From NCBI GenBank assembly GCA_964636575.1, contig CAZWSE010000087.1, positions 1 through 13,980 on the forward strand: a stretch of DNA of 13,980 bases, in the 5' to 3' direction. The translations under genes were made by a program, and so were the position numbers. The notes beneath the pieces are model-generated. The model had not been told where the DNA came from and did not search any database. It worked only from the letters and a program-made list of their open reading frames with translations. The stretch comes from CAZWSE01 sp964636575 (GTDB lineage Bacteria; Pseudomonadota; Alphaproteobacteria; Rhodobacterales; Rhodobacteraceae). Of the stretch, positions 1 to 7,159 are shown in pieces; positions within the stretch are counted from its first letter, which is position 1; every line of letters starts with the position of its first letter.

Positions 1-55
1 TCACAGTCGCATTCGAATAATCAGCATTCAGGTCGTACAAAGGGGCAGCAGGCAT
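1..55 (-). CDS. Unidentified protein, N-terminal 18 codons only
   Basis: Partial gene running off the left edge. On the minus strand an ATG at 55-53 opens a frame reading MPAAPLYDLNADYSNATV with no stop before the edge. An AGGAG ribosome binding site (64-68) lies 8 bases upstream of this ATG, which is the main reason to believe it. A second ATG at 63-61 is in another frame and reaches a stop after 11 codons, so it is rejected. Eighteen residues are too few to name a family. They do not look like the TIM-barrel 'phosphoenolpyruvate hydrolase' proteins that often sit beside UPF0261 genes. The gene is co-directional with the UPF0261 gene but about 440 bases away, so it probably has its own promoter. 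Confidence 0.5.
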   Translation of the reverse strand, partial: MPAAPLYDLNADYSNATV

Positions 56-495
56 GTGCGCATCTCCTGTATAACGTGTGTCTGGCCTCAATAGGGTTCG
101 TGCAGGGACGGCGTTCTGCCGCTACTGTCCCGAGCCTGAGCCTTTGCCCGAGAAAACCTCTTGCTTGTTCGTGTCGTGGACCAATGCGGCAAAAGTCTGA
201 CTTAACAATGAAGCAATCGCCTTAATGCCCGCCCCAGACCCCGGAACGGCCTTGAGAACAGCGAGAATCTGCCAAACCATTGGTTTTTTGGTGTATTTTC
301 GCACATTTCCCAGGCTAAGCTGGTTCTCGCCAACCCCTGCCAAGCCCCGTTCAAGGGGAAAAATATGGAAAATGTTGCGTAGTTTTTCGACGTGATATGC
401 CGTCGAAACAGCCTGCCTTAACCGGCATTCATGTGGTTGCCTTTACGCAAGCCACCAGCGACGTAAAGCGCCGCGTGTCAATTTGAAGTATAGAC
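56..495. other. Intergenic stretch without a convincing gene
   Basis: About 440 bases between the UPF0261 gene and the partial gene at the left edge. The longest minus-strand frame with a possible start (TTG at 343, ending at 122) would encode 73 residues, with no good ribosome binding site and no recognisable domain. The frame stays open upstream of the TTG to a TAA near codon position 440, with no ATG in that added part. The C-terminal end, rich in Gly, Ser and Lys, is unlike a folded domain. It could be a degraded gene or non-coding DNA; I do not call it a gene. The stretch also holds the inverted repeat at 385-408. Confidence 0.5.
385..408. repeat. 8-bp perfect inverted repeat in intergenic DNA
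   Basis: TTTCGACG (385-392) and CGTCGAAA (401-408) are perfect reverse complements around an 8-base spacer. Neither side is followed by a run of T on the transcribed strand, so it is a poor intrinsic terminator. The symmetry would suit a dimeric regulator's operator, or a simple RNA hairpin downstream of the UPF0261 gene. What binds it, if anything, cannot be told from sequence. Confidence 0.35.
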
Positions 496-1731
496 CTAGC
501 GGGTTGCGGCAACCGTTCCGTCTGCGATCCAGTCGTCCAAGATCGCAAGGGCTGCATCTGCGAAGGCCTGATCGTTGATGTGACAGTCCAACATGCTCAG
601 CTGCGCAGGTGCTTTGATCGCCTTGCCCATTTCATCGACCATTGCCGCCAGTCCTTCGGGATCATGGGCGGGCCCGCCCTCTTTGTCCCATTCTTCTACC
701 CCTTGAGTGGGCATAAGCACATGCACCGGCCCTTTGGCCTGTGCCAAGCGGTCCGCCATGTCGCGTACCAAGGCCCGTCGTTCATCGGGCATAAGCACCG
801 CAGATTGTATAAGCCGGTTGTGGACGTGAAATTCACGGTCCGCATAGGCCGCAGGGATGTCCTGCCAGCCTGCAAAGTCGATCAGATCGGCGCACCCCGG
901 CGCCACGATCTGCGGTATGCCCTTGGCCCCTGCATTGGTCAGCCTATCGGGGCCTGCGTTGACGACCGAATTGACCATCAGATTGCTCAGTTCCTGCTGA
1001 GTGAAGTCCATGACGGCGGCAAAGTAGCCCTGCCGTGCCAAGGCCTCAAACGCCATGCCGCCCATGCCTGTGGCGTGAAACACGGCGACTTCAAACCCGC
1101 GCTCCTGTAACGGATCGCGCAAGTGCGTCATGTAGCGCAGGCACGATGAGCCAAGGCTTGTCATGCCGATCACGGGCCGGTCCGCTTTGGGAGGCTCTAC
1201 CGCTTTGGCCGCCCCTAGGACTGCCCCTGCTGCTTGTGACAGCGATGACTTACAAACCGAGTTCAGCCCGTAAAGCCCGCCTGCCCAGAGGATCATTTGA
1301 ATGTCAGGGCTAAGCCGGTCTGCGGGAATAATCGGCGAGAATGACACCGTTGAGACCACATATTTTGGCACCCCCATTGGCAGGGCCTGCGCACAATCAA
1401 GCGCCAGATCAGTACCCATCGTGCCGCCCAAGGCCAGCATCGCATCAATCTTGCCCTCTGCATGAAGCTGCGTTGTCAGCGCGCTGGCCCCGCGTGCCAT
1501 GATCTGCATCGCCGTGTTTTCATCACCGCTGTCGATGGCCGCTTGGATAGAAGACCCGCCTGCCTCGGCCACTTGGTGTTTGGAGATGTCCGTGGGTTTG
1601 GACGGATCGCCCAAGACGCTGACATCCATCGACAAAACCTTGCCGCCCTGCCCTGTGATGCAGTCGCAGATGTAGTGCAGTTCTTCGTCTTTGGTGTCGT
1701 AGGTGCCGATCACAAGAATGGTTTTGGTCAT
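496..1731 (-). CDS. Tm-1-like / UPF0261 family protein
   Basis: A 411-residue protein of the UPF0261 family, which is related to the N-terminal, nucleotide-binding half of the tomato Tm-1 virus-resistance protein. Its bacterial function is not established. Visible family features are the N-terminal GTYDTKDEEL motif (residues 9-18), the LGGTMGTDLA segment (101-110), VPKYVVSTVS (121-130), the second-domain VFHATGMGG stretch (217-225), AGPDRL (259-264) and the C-terminal HINDQAFA region (384-391). The length fits a complete two-domain member. The ATG at 1731 lies 13 bases after the stop of the TctA-type gene, so the two are almost certainly co-transcribed; the ribosome binding site is weak, suggesting coupling to upstream translation. 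In many genomes UPF0261 genes pair with a TIM-barrel 'phosphoenolpyruvate hydrolase family' gene, but none is visible here. Its place as last gene of a TTT transporter operon suggests a role in handling the imported compound; that is inference. Confidence 0.93.
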   Translation of the reverse strand: MTKTILVIGTYDTKDEELHYICDCITGQGGKVLSMDVSVLGDPSKPTDISKHQVAEAGGSSIQAAIDSGDENTAMQIMARGASALTTQLHAEGKIDAMLALGGTMGTDLALDCAQALPMGVPKYVVSTVSFSPIIPADRLSPDIQMILWAGGLYGLNSVCKSSLSQAAGAVLGAAKAVEPPKADRPVIGMTSLGSSCLRYMTHLRDPLQERGFEVAVFHATGMGGMAFEALARQGYFAAVMDFTQQELSNLMVNSVVNAGPDRLTNAGAKGIPQIVAPGCADLIDFAGWQDIPAAYADREFHVHNRLIQSAVLMPDERRALVRDMADRLAQAKGPVHVLMPTQGVEEWDKEGGPAHDPEGLAAMVDEMGKAIKAPAQLSMLDCHINDQAFADAALAILDDWIADGTVAATR

Positions 1732-1744
1732 ATGCTTTGCTTTC

Positions 1745-3265
1745 TTATGTCCCGCCTTGGGTCGGATGGATGTCTGTGTCCGGGTTTCGCGGTGGATTGC
1801 GGTATTCGCGGATCAGGGTGCGGATGTGCATGGCGATGACCAGCAGGATCAGCGCAAACAGGATCATCGCGATGGGTCGGTCGATCATATCCAGCGGGGT
1901 TTTGACCCGTGGCATCGACGAGCGCAGTTTGACCTCCATGATCCCGCCCAAGACCATCCCTAGAATGATCGGCACCAAGGGCAGGTTCAACCGTTTCAGG
2001 ATCAGCCCGAACACCCCGAAGACCGCCGCAATGGCGCAGTCGGTGATGGAGTTGCGCAGGCTGTAGACCCCCACGAAGCTGAGCAGCAGGATCATCACCC
2101 CAACCAGCCGCGTCGGCACTTGGATGATCCGTGTCAGGATGTTGGTGGAGAACAGCAGAAAGATCAGAACCATGACGTTCAGAACCAAGAGCGCCAGATA
2201 AAGCGCCATCACAAAGTCCATCTGGTTTTGGAACAGCTGCGGCCCCGGTATGACGTTGTGCACATAAAAGACCGACAGCATCATCGCGGTCAGGGCCTCG
2301 CCCGGGATGCCCAGCGCCAAAAGCGGGATCATCGCTGCAGCCGGCACCGCGTTGTTTGCGGCCTCGGACGCGATCAGCCCTTCGGGCGCGCCTTTGCCAA
2401 AGAGTTCAGGCGTTTTGGATGTTTTCTGGGCGTAGGTATAGGCCATGAATTGCGCTGTAAATTCGCCTACGCCGGGGATCATGCCCATGATGACCCCGAA
2501 CCCCGCCGCAACAGACGCCACCCGTTTATAAAGCCATAACTCTTTCAGCCCCGAAAACACCGAGCCTGTGACGGGGGTGGTCTCCGGGCTTTCATCGGGT
2601 TCGCTCAGAAGCAAAAACGCCTGAGACAGCGCGAAAAGCCCTAGCACCACCACGATCAGATCAACCCCTGAGGTCAGCCATGTTTGATCAAAAGTAAAGC
2701 GGCGGGTGTAATTGACGGGCTCTAGCCCGACGGTGTGTAGCAATATCCCGAAGGCCGCCAGCATGCCTGCTGCGAAGGTCTGCCCGCGATGGGCCAGCAC
2801 CACCAGAATGACGCCCAAAAGTGCAGCCAGAAAGATTTCCCGCGATCCGAACATGGGTGCGATTTTGGCGAGCAAGGGCGACAGTGCAATCAGCGCCACG
2901 ATGGATATGATCCCCCCCGCGAAGGAGGCCGAATAGGCCAATGCCACCGCCCGCTTGGCATCGCCCTGTTGCGTCATCGGGTAGCCGTCATAGGTGGTCA
3001 GCGCGTTCACCGCTGTGCCTGGTGTGTTCAAAAGCACCGCTGGCAAGGCCCCGCCGTACATCGACGACCCGTAGATCCCCAACAGCATCGTCAGCCCCAC
3101 AAGTGGCGGCAGGGCGAAGGTTGCGGGCAGAAGGATTGCGATGGCAACAGCCGCCCCGACCCCGGGGATGGCTCCGATGATTACACCGCCGATGGACCCC
3201 ACCAGCAGGGCTGCGATGATCTGCCAATCCATGAGAAGGGTCGCGCCTGCGAGAAGGATGTCCAT
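1745..3265 (-). CDS. Tripartite tricarboxylate transporter large membrane subunit, TctA family
   Basis: A 506-residue inner-membrane protein, the large channel-forming subunit of a tripartite tricarboxylate transporter, which works with TctB and a periplasmic TctC-type protein in ion-driven uptake. The two internal repeats of the family are clear: GAIPGVGAAVAIAILLP with MYGGALPAVLLNTPGT in the first half, and GMIPGVGEF, LFGKGAPEGLIASEAANNA, ALGIPGEALTAM and PGPQLF in the second. Numerous hydrophobic segments span the protein, and the last 30 or so residues form a polar tail. Length is normal for the family. A GAGGGA ribosome binding site stands about 9 bases before the ATG at 3265. The gene follows the TctB-type gene by 13 bases and precedes the UPF0261 gene by 13 bases, so it is the middle of a tight operon. 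The substrate is unknown; family members carry citrate, tartrate, terephthalate and other carboxylates. Confidence 0.96.
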   Translation of the reverse strand: MDILLAGATLLMDWQIIAALLVGSIGGVIIGAIPGVGAAVAIAILLPATFALPPLVGLTMLLGIYGSSMYGGALPAVLLNTPGTAVNALTTYDGYPMTQQGDAKRAVALAYSASFAGGIISIVALIALSPLLAKIAPMFGSREIFLAALLGVILVVLAHRGQTFAAGMLAAFGILLHTVGLEPVNYTRRFTFDQTWLTSGVDLIVVVLGLFALSQAFLLLSEPDESPETTPVTGSVFSGLKELWLYKRVASVAAGFGVIMGMIPGVGEFTAQFMAYTYAQKTSKTPELFGKGAPEGLIASEAANNAVPAAAMIPLLALGIPGEALTAMMLSVFYVHNVIPGPQLFQNQMDFVMALYLALLVLNVMVLIFLLFSTNILTRIIQVPTRLVGVMILLLSFVGVYSLRNSITDCAIAAVFGVFGLILKRLNLPLVPIILGMVLGGIMEVKLRSSMPRVKTPLDMIDRPIAMILFALILLVIAMHIRTLIREYRNPPRNPDTDIHPTQGGT

Positions 3266-3278
3266 GCCTGCGATCCCT

Positions 3279-3818
3279 CTAGAGATAGGTCAAAAAGAAG
3301 CTGCGAAGCGCATTGGGCAGATATTCATAGATCGCCCCGCCCGGAATTTTGACCTGCAAGAACCCTTTGAACACGATCACAATCACGATCCCCAAAAGCA
3401 CCAGTGATCCGAGCACTTTGAGCGATCTGTACCCTGCCCGCAAACCAAGCAGCAGCGCGAAGGTCATGGTCATCGGCAGATATCCAAGTTGGGGCACCAG
3501 ATAGACATAGGCCATGAACCAGCCCGCGTATTCGAGCGATCGTACCCAAGCCCAGATCTCTGCCCAGCGTCCGACCAGTCGTGGCGACAGGAAGGAGGAC
3601 AGCAGATGGAGGCTTGCAAAGAAGGTCATCGCAATAACCGCAACGGTTGGCCAGAACGCAGGTTGCGAAAAGGTTTTGCCGCCTGATTTCCAAGGTGCCT
3701 GTGTGCCAAGCTGGCTGAGCAGGAACACCGACAGGATCAGGAAAGCCCATGCGAACACAATGTCACCGGGACGCCTGTAGCGTTTGAACAGCTCTTGTAG
3801 GTTTTTGATGCGGGTCAT
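3279..3818 (-). CDS. Tripartite tricarboxylate transporter small membrane subunit, TctB family
   Basis: A 179-residue membrane protein, the small subunit of the TTT system. Hydrophobic segments lie at about residues 18-37, 55-77, 99-127 and 134-153, giving the usual four-helix layout. The short stretch KIPGGAIYEYLP near the C-terminus matches the LPxG-type end seen in TctB proteins. Sequence conservation in this family is low, so the call leans on topology, size and its place between the TctC-type and TctA-type genes. The ATG at 3818 has only a weak AGG-like ribosome binding site. The 12-bp inverted repeat at 3849-3882 lies just upstream, so the messenger may be processed or partly terminated before this gene, giving less TctB and TctA than binding protein. 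Confidence 0.9.
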   Translation of the reverse strand: MTRIKNLQELFKRYRRPGDIVFAWAFLILSVFLLSQLGTQAPWKSGGKTFSQPAFWPTVAVIAMTFFASLHLLSSFLSPRLVGRWAEIWAWVRSLEYAGWFMAYVYLVPQLGYLPMTMTFALLLGLRAGYRSLKVLGSLVLLGIVIVIVFKGFLQVKIPGGAIYEYLPNALRSFFLTYL

Positions 3819-3848
3819 GGGGCTTGGCCTGTCAGCAAAGCGGAATGA

Positions 3849-3882
3849 CTGCGCGGCACTGGCATAATGCAGTGCCGCGCAG
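3849..3882 (-). promoter_or_regulatory. Strong RNA hairpin between the TctC-type and TctB-type genes
   Basis: CTGCGCGGCACT (3849-3860) and AGTGCCGCGCAG (3871-3882) are perfect 12-bp reverse complements around GGCATAATGC, whose own GCAT/ATGC ends can extend the stem past one bulged base. On the transcribed minus strand the stem starts 10 bases after the binding-protein stop codon and is followed by TCATTCCGCTTTG, not a clean T run. It is therefore better read as a partial terminator or as a 3' stabiliser of the binding-protein messenger. Such elements are known between binding-protein and permease genes, for example in the malE-malF region. The function here is inferred from position. Confidence 0.7.
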
Positions 3883-3892
3883 AGTTAAGCGT

Positions 3893-4840
3893 TTATTCGA
3901 GCGTCGCGTTGATTTTGCCAAGCGTCTCGATATCGGCTTCGATCATGGCGTTCGCATCTTCGGCGGACTGCCAGTAGACCAATGCACCCGTATCGGCTGC
4001 AAGCTGCTGGGCCCGATCAGAGGCCATCGTCTTTTCAGCAACCGCGATGATCTTGGCGCGCACATCCGCAGGTGTGTCTTTGTGCACAAAGAGACCGTTC
4101 CAAAGCGAGATGTTCAGTTCTGGCACAAGCTCACCCACGGTGGGTGTGTCCGGTGTCAGCGAAATCCGTTCCCCGCCCACAGAGGCCAAGACTTTCACAT
4201 CGTCCAAGCACGGCAAGACCAGTTGCAAGGTGGTGTTCATCACATCCACATCGCCCGAGGCCAGCGTGTTACAATCCAGCGCGTCAAAAGCCGCGTCGGA
4301 GGCGTATGAAAAGCCCATGTTCTTGGCCAAGGCCAATGTGACTTTTGTCGGCACCAGTGGCGCACCGAAGTGGCCAAGCACGACGTCGTTCGATTTTGCA
4401 TGCTCTGCCAGACCGGCCATGTCATCATAAGGCGCGTCCCCGCCTGCCACGATCACGAAGGGATAGGTCAGGAAGGTGCCCAAAGGCTCAAACGGGTTCG
4501 GGGACAGCTCTGGGATGCCGATGTTGGGGCCAACAACCGGAACCGCGATGATGAAGGACCCGATGGTGTAGCCATCTGCGGCCGCTGTGGCCACTTCAAC
4601 CGCACCGGGGAACGGGCCGCCGCCACCGCCGGGTTTGTTCACCACGGCTGCGGGCACACCGTACTCGGCTTGGAAATCTTCGGCGATCATGCGCGTCAGG
4701 ACGTCTTCCAGATCACCCGGAGGCCACGGAACAACAAAGGACACCGGCTTTTCCGGGTATTCGGCAAAGCTGGCAGTTGGCAGCGCGAAAGAGGCCGCAG
4801 TGACCCCTGCTGCCAGAACGGCATTGGTTAGAAACTTCAT
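3893..4840 (-). CDS. TTT periplasmic binding protein, TctC/Bug family
   Basis: A 315-residue secreted binding protein that captures the substrate for the TctAB membrane complex. A signal peptide is evident: basic start MKF, hydrophobic core, and a likely cut after PTASFA (residue 26). The mature protein opens with the family pattern EYPEKPVSFVVPWPPG (27-42), then DLEDVLTR (43-50), VVNKPGGGGG (66-75) and ADGYTIG (88-94). In most Bug proteins the loop after PPG is Gly-rich, ending in the conserved Asp (GGxxD); here it reads DLED, keeping Asp46 but adding Asp43 and Glu45, which may mean an unusual ligand such as one with a basic group. Two cysteines (190 and 211) could form a disulfide. A GGGAGAA ribosome binding site stands 6 bases before the ATG. 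It is the first gene of the operon, divergent from the IclR regulator. Confidence 0.94.
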   Translation of the reverse strand: MKFLTNAVLAAGVTAASFALPTASFAEYPEKPVSFVVPWPPGDLEDVLTRMIAEDFQAEYGVPAAVVNKPGGGGGPFPGAVEVATAAADGYTIGSFIIAVPVVGPNIGIPELSPNPFEPLGTFLTYPFVIVAGGDAPYDDMAGLAEHAKSNDVVLGHFGAPLVPTKVTLALAKNMGFSYASDAAFDALDCNTLASGDVDVMNTTLQLVLPCLDDVKVLASVGGERISLTPDTPTVGELVPELNISLWNGLFVHKDTPADVRAKIIAVAEKTMASDRAQQLAADTGALVYWQSAEDANAMIEADIETLGKINATLE

Positions 4841-4886
4841 TCGTATTCTCCCTGTCTGGAGTGCGTGACCGATCGTTGAAGCAGTC

Positions 4887-4916
4887 GGTTCACTATTGTT
4901 ACCATTTGGTTCAAAT
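4887..4916. promoter_or_regulatory. Candidate IclR operator: 21-bp-spaced direct repeats and a palindrome
   Basis: In the divergent region between the binding-protein gene and the IclR gene, GGTTCA occurs at 4887-4892 and again at 4908-4913, 21 bp apart, which is two helical turns, so both lie on the same face. The second copy is embedded in ATTTG-GTT-CAAAT (4904-4916), a perfect 5-bp inverted repeat. A related inverted form, TCAA-CAA-TTGA, lies at 4942-4952. IclR-family regulators bind such short palindromes or repeats as dimers and tetramers. Assignment is by position and symmetry only. Confidence 0.4.
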
Positions 4917-4945
4917 AGATTGCACTGGCGGTTTTCTTATGTCAA
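4917..4945 (-). promoter_or_regulatory. Candidate promoter for the TTT operon
   Basis: On the minus strand a perfect TTGACA (4945-4940) is followed after 17 bases by CAATCT (4922-4917). The -35 match is excellent and the -10 match is poor, so an activator may be needed or another -10 may be used. The candidate operator repeats lie just downstream, between this promoter and the binding-protein start codon, where a bound regulator would block transcription. Not tested; weak by the -10 alone. Confidence 0.3.
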
Positions 4946-4961
4946 CAATTGAAACCAAGAC

Positions 4962-5783
4962 ATGCGACCGAACCGCGAAAAACGAGGCCATTTTAAGCAC
5001 GTGCCAAAGACAACCATGAACACAGTCGACAAAGCGCTTTCGCTCTTGCGGTATTTTTCCCCGCAAGTTCCAGAGCTTGGCCTGTCTGAACTGGCCCGTT
5101 TGTCGGACGTGGACAAAACCACCACCCTGCGTTGCATGACCGCGCTTGAGCGCAATGGTTTCGTTGAACAAGACGAGGTGACCCGCAAGTACCGAATCGG
5201 ATTGGCCCCCATGGGTCTGGCCCAAATCCGCGAACACAGCTTTCCTGTGCAATCCGTCGTTGCACCCTATCTGGAGCGCATGGCCCAAACCCTGGGCGAG
5301 ACGACCCACGGTACACTGGTGATTGGCGATGACCCTGTGACGACCGCTATCTATGAGCCTGACCGCGCATTGTTTGTGCATATCCAGCCGACCTTGGTTC
5401 TGCCGTGGCACGCCACTGCGTCGGGCATCGCCATCGCGGCCTTCCTGCCCGAGCCGCGCCAAAGCGCGCTTATGAAGCGTCTCGACTTTCAATCCTTCAC
5501 CCAAAACACGCAGACCGGCAAAGCCGCGTTTCTGGAGGCCATGCAAGCCTGTCGCACTGAGGGGTTGGCCCGCGCTTTATCTACGTATGAAGATGAAGTC
5601 ATCGGCACCGCCGCCCCGATTTTTGGCCCCTCAGGCAATCCTATCGGGTCCATCGCCGTGGCCGCCGTGACCCAGCGCATGACCCCCGATCTTCAATCCC
5701 GCATCGACGCCGAGCTGAAAGACGCGGCACATCACATCACACATGAGCTTGGCGGCGCTGCCCCGAGCATCGCAGCCCAGTAA
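4962..5783 (+). CDS. IclR-family transcriptional regulator
   Basis: A 273-residue DNA-binding regulator. The N-terminal winged helix-turn-helix is clear: NTVDKALSLLRYF, then LGLSELARLSDVDKTTTLR and ALERNGFVEQD. It is followed by an IclR effector-binding domain with VVAPYLERMAQTLGETTHGT, LPWHATASGIAIAAFLP and GTAAPIFGPSGNPIGSIAVA. The start is uncertain. The ATG at 4962 gives an 18-residue basic extension with no good ribosome binding site; the ATG at 5016 (MNTVDKALSLL) begins where many IclR proteins begin, also with a weak site. It is divergent from the TTT operon and its stop codon is 14 bases from the aminotransferase start, so it forms an operon with that gene. IclR proteins usually repress nearby catabolic genes and respond to a pathway metabolite; control of both arms is inferred from the layout. 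Confidence 0.93.
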   Translation: MRPNREKRGHFKHVPKTTMNTVDKALSLLRYFSPQVPELGLSELARLSDVDKTTTLRCMTALERNGFVEQDEVTRKYRIGLAPMGLAQIREHSFPVQSVVAPYLERMAQTLGETTHGTLVIGDDPVTTAIYEPDRALFVHIQPTLVLPWHATASGIAIAAFLPEPRQSALMKRLDFQSFTQNTQTGKAAFLEAMQACRTEGLARALSTYEDEVIGTAAPIFGPSGNPIGSIAVAAVTQRMTPDLQSRIDAELKDAAHHITHELGGAAPSIAAQ

Positions 5784-5797
5784 CAAGGATACACCAC

Positions 5798-7150
5798 ATG
5801 CTTCAGACCAACTTTCTGAAAGAGAACAACGCCCGTCATATGTGGCATCCGATGGCGCATCCTGCCGATTCAATGGCCAACCCGCCCAGCATCATTACCA
5901 GTGCCGAAGGTGTGCGTATCCGCGATGTCGACGGGCATGAAACCATCGATGCGGTGGGTGGTCTGTGGAACGTGAACCTTGGGTATTCCTGTGATCCTGT
6001 TAAAGCCGCGATTGCTGCCCAGCTTGACGCTTTGCCCTACTATTCGACCTTCCGTGGCACGACCAACGATCAGGTGGTTGAGCTCAGCTATATGCTGCAG
6101 GAATTCTTCGCCCCCGAAGACCTGACCCGCGCCTTTTTCACATCCGGTGGGTCCGACAGCATTGAGATCTGCCTGCGTCTGGCGCGCCAGTACCACAAGC
6201 TGCGCGGCGATGCCGGTCGCGTCAAATACCTGTCTTTGAAAAAGGGTTATCACGGCACCCATACGGGCGGCGCGTCGGTCAACGGCAACGCGAACTTCCG
6301 CGCGCAGTACGAGCCTTTGATGCAGGGCTGTTTTCATATCCCTGCCCCTTACACCTACCGCAACCCGTTCAACGAAAGTGACCCTGCCAAGCTGGCGCAA
6401 CTGTGCTTGAACGCTTTGGAAGATGAGATTGCTTTTCAGGGTGCGGGCACCATCGCTGCCTTTGTGATGGAGCCTGTCTTGGGCGCGGGCGGTGTTATCC
6501 CGCCGCACGAAAGCTTCATGCCCGGGGTGCGCGAGATTTGTACCCGTCATGGTATTTTGCTGATTGCAGATGAGGTCATCACCGCCTTTGGCCGCACCGG
6601 AAGCTGGACCGGATCACGCCATTGGGGCGTGAAGCCTGATCTGATGGCGACCGCCAAAGCCATAACCAACGGCTACTTCCCTTTTGGTGCCGCCATGATC
6701 GCGAGCCACGTCGCCGAGGTGTTCGAGAGCAACAAAGACGCAGGCGGCATGATCGGGTCGGGCTATACCTATTCCGGCCATCCCGTCGGTGCTGCGGCTG
6801 CGGTGGCCTGCCTGAAGCAAACGCTTGAGATGGATGTGCCTGTGAACGCGGCTGCGCGTGGCACCCAAATTCACAAAGGGCTGCTGGCCCTAGCTGAAAA
6901 GCACGAGATCATCGGAGATGTGCGTGGCGGGCATGGCTTGATGTCCGCCCTAGAGCTTGTGTCCGACAAAAAGACCAAAGCCCCGATCGACAAGGCAACG
7001 GGCCAGAAGGTGCAGGAAGTCGCCTACCAAAACGGCGTTATGGTGCGGGTGTCCGGCCCGAACATCATCCTGTCCCCGCCCCTGATCGTGACCGAGAAAG
7101 ATGTGGATGACATCTGTGCCGGTCTGGATGCGGGGCTGTCGGCGGTCTAG
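5798..7150 (+). CDS. Class III pyridoxal-phosphate aminotransferase (omega-type)
   Basis: A complete 450-residue fold-type I aminotransferase. Expected active-site elements are all visible: Trp57 in the substrate-site segment GGLWNVNLGY, the cofactor-phosphate loop TSGGSDS (115-121), Tyr151-His152 in KKGYHG, Glu225, Asp258 in LLIADEVITAFGRTG, and the Schiff-base Lys287 in ATAKAITNG. Arg417 (VMVRVSG) sits where omega-transaminases carry the 'flipping' arginine that binds the substrate carboxylate. This pattern fits omega-amino acid:pyruvate, taurine:pyruvate or polyamine:pyruvate aminotransferases; the exact amine donor cannot be decided. An AAGGA site lies about 9 bases before the ATG, and the gene follows the IclR regulator closely, so they are co-transcribed. 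Divergence from the TTT operon suggests that the imported compound, or a product of it, is an amino acid or amine. It ends 8 bases before the convergent channel gene. Confidence 0.95.
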   Translation: MLQTNFLKENNARHMWHPMAHPADSMANPPSIITSAEGVRIRDVDGHETIDAVGGLWNVNLGYSCDPVKAAIAAQLDALPYYSTFRGTTNDQVVELSYMLQEFFAPEDLTRAFFTSGGSDSIEICLRLARQYHKLRGDAGRVKYLSLKKGYHGTHTGGASVNGNANFRAQYEPLMQGCFHIPAPYTYRNPFNESDPAKLAQLCLNALEDEIAFQGAGTIAAFVMEPVLGAGGVIPPHESFMPGVREICTRHGILLIADEVITAFGRTGSWTGSRHWGVKPDLMATAKAITNGYFPFGAAMIASHVAEVFESNKDAGGMIGSGYTYSGHPVGAAAAVACLKQTLEMDVPVNAAARGTQIHKGLLALAEKHEIIGDVRGGHGLMSALELVSDKKTKAPIDKATGQKVQEVAYQNGVMVRVSGPNIILSPPLIVTEKDVDDICAGLDAGLSAV

Positions 7151-7159
7151 GGCGACCGC
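7142..7159. repeat. Small inverted repeat spanning two convergent stop codons
   Basis: GCGGTC (7142-7147) and GACCGC (7154-7159) form a 6-bp perfect stem with a 6-base loop, extendable by one G-U pair. The aminotransferase stop codon lies in the loop and the channel gene's stop codon begins in the right arm. There is no T run on either side, so termination is not assured. It could form in both transcripts and help separate convergent messages. Confidence 0.3.

Noticed and set aside
122..343. A 73-residue minus-strand open frame with a TTG start
   Set aside because: No ribosome binding site, no recognisable domain, and an unusual Gly/Ser-rich end. It is described within the intergenic entry instead of being called a gene.
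502..514. GGTTG-CGG-CAACC inverted repeat near the 3' end of the UPF0261 gene as a terminator
   Set aside because: It lies inside the last codons, has only 5-bp arms and a 3-base loop, and no T tract follows on the transcribed strand.
580..1110. A 176-codon plus-strand open frame opposite the UPF0261 gene
   Set aside because: It lies wholly antisense to a well-supported family gene, and its Cys/His/Arg-rich translation is typical of a shadow frame in GC-rich DNA.
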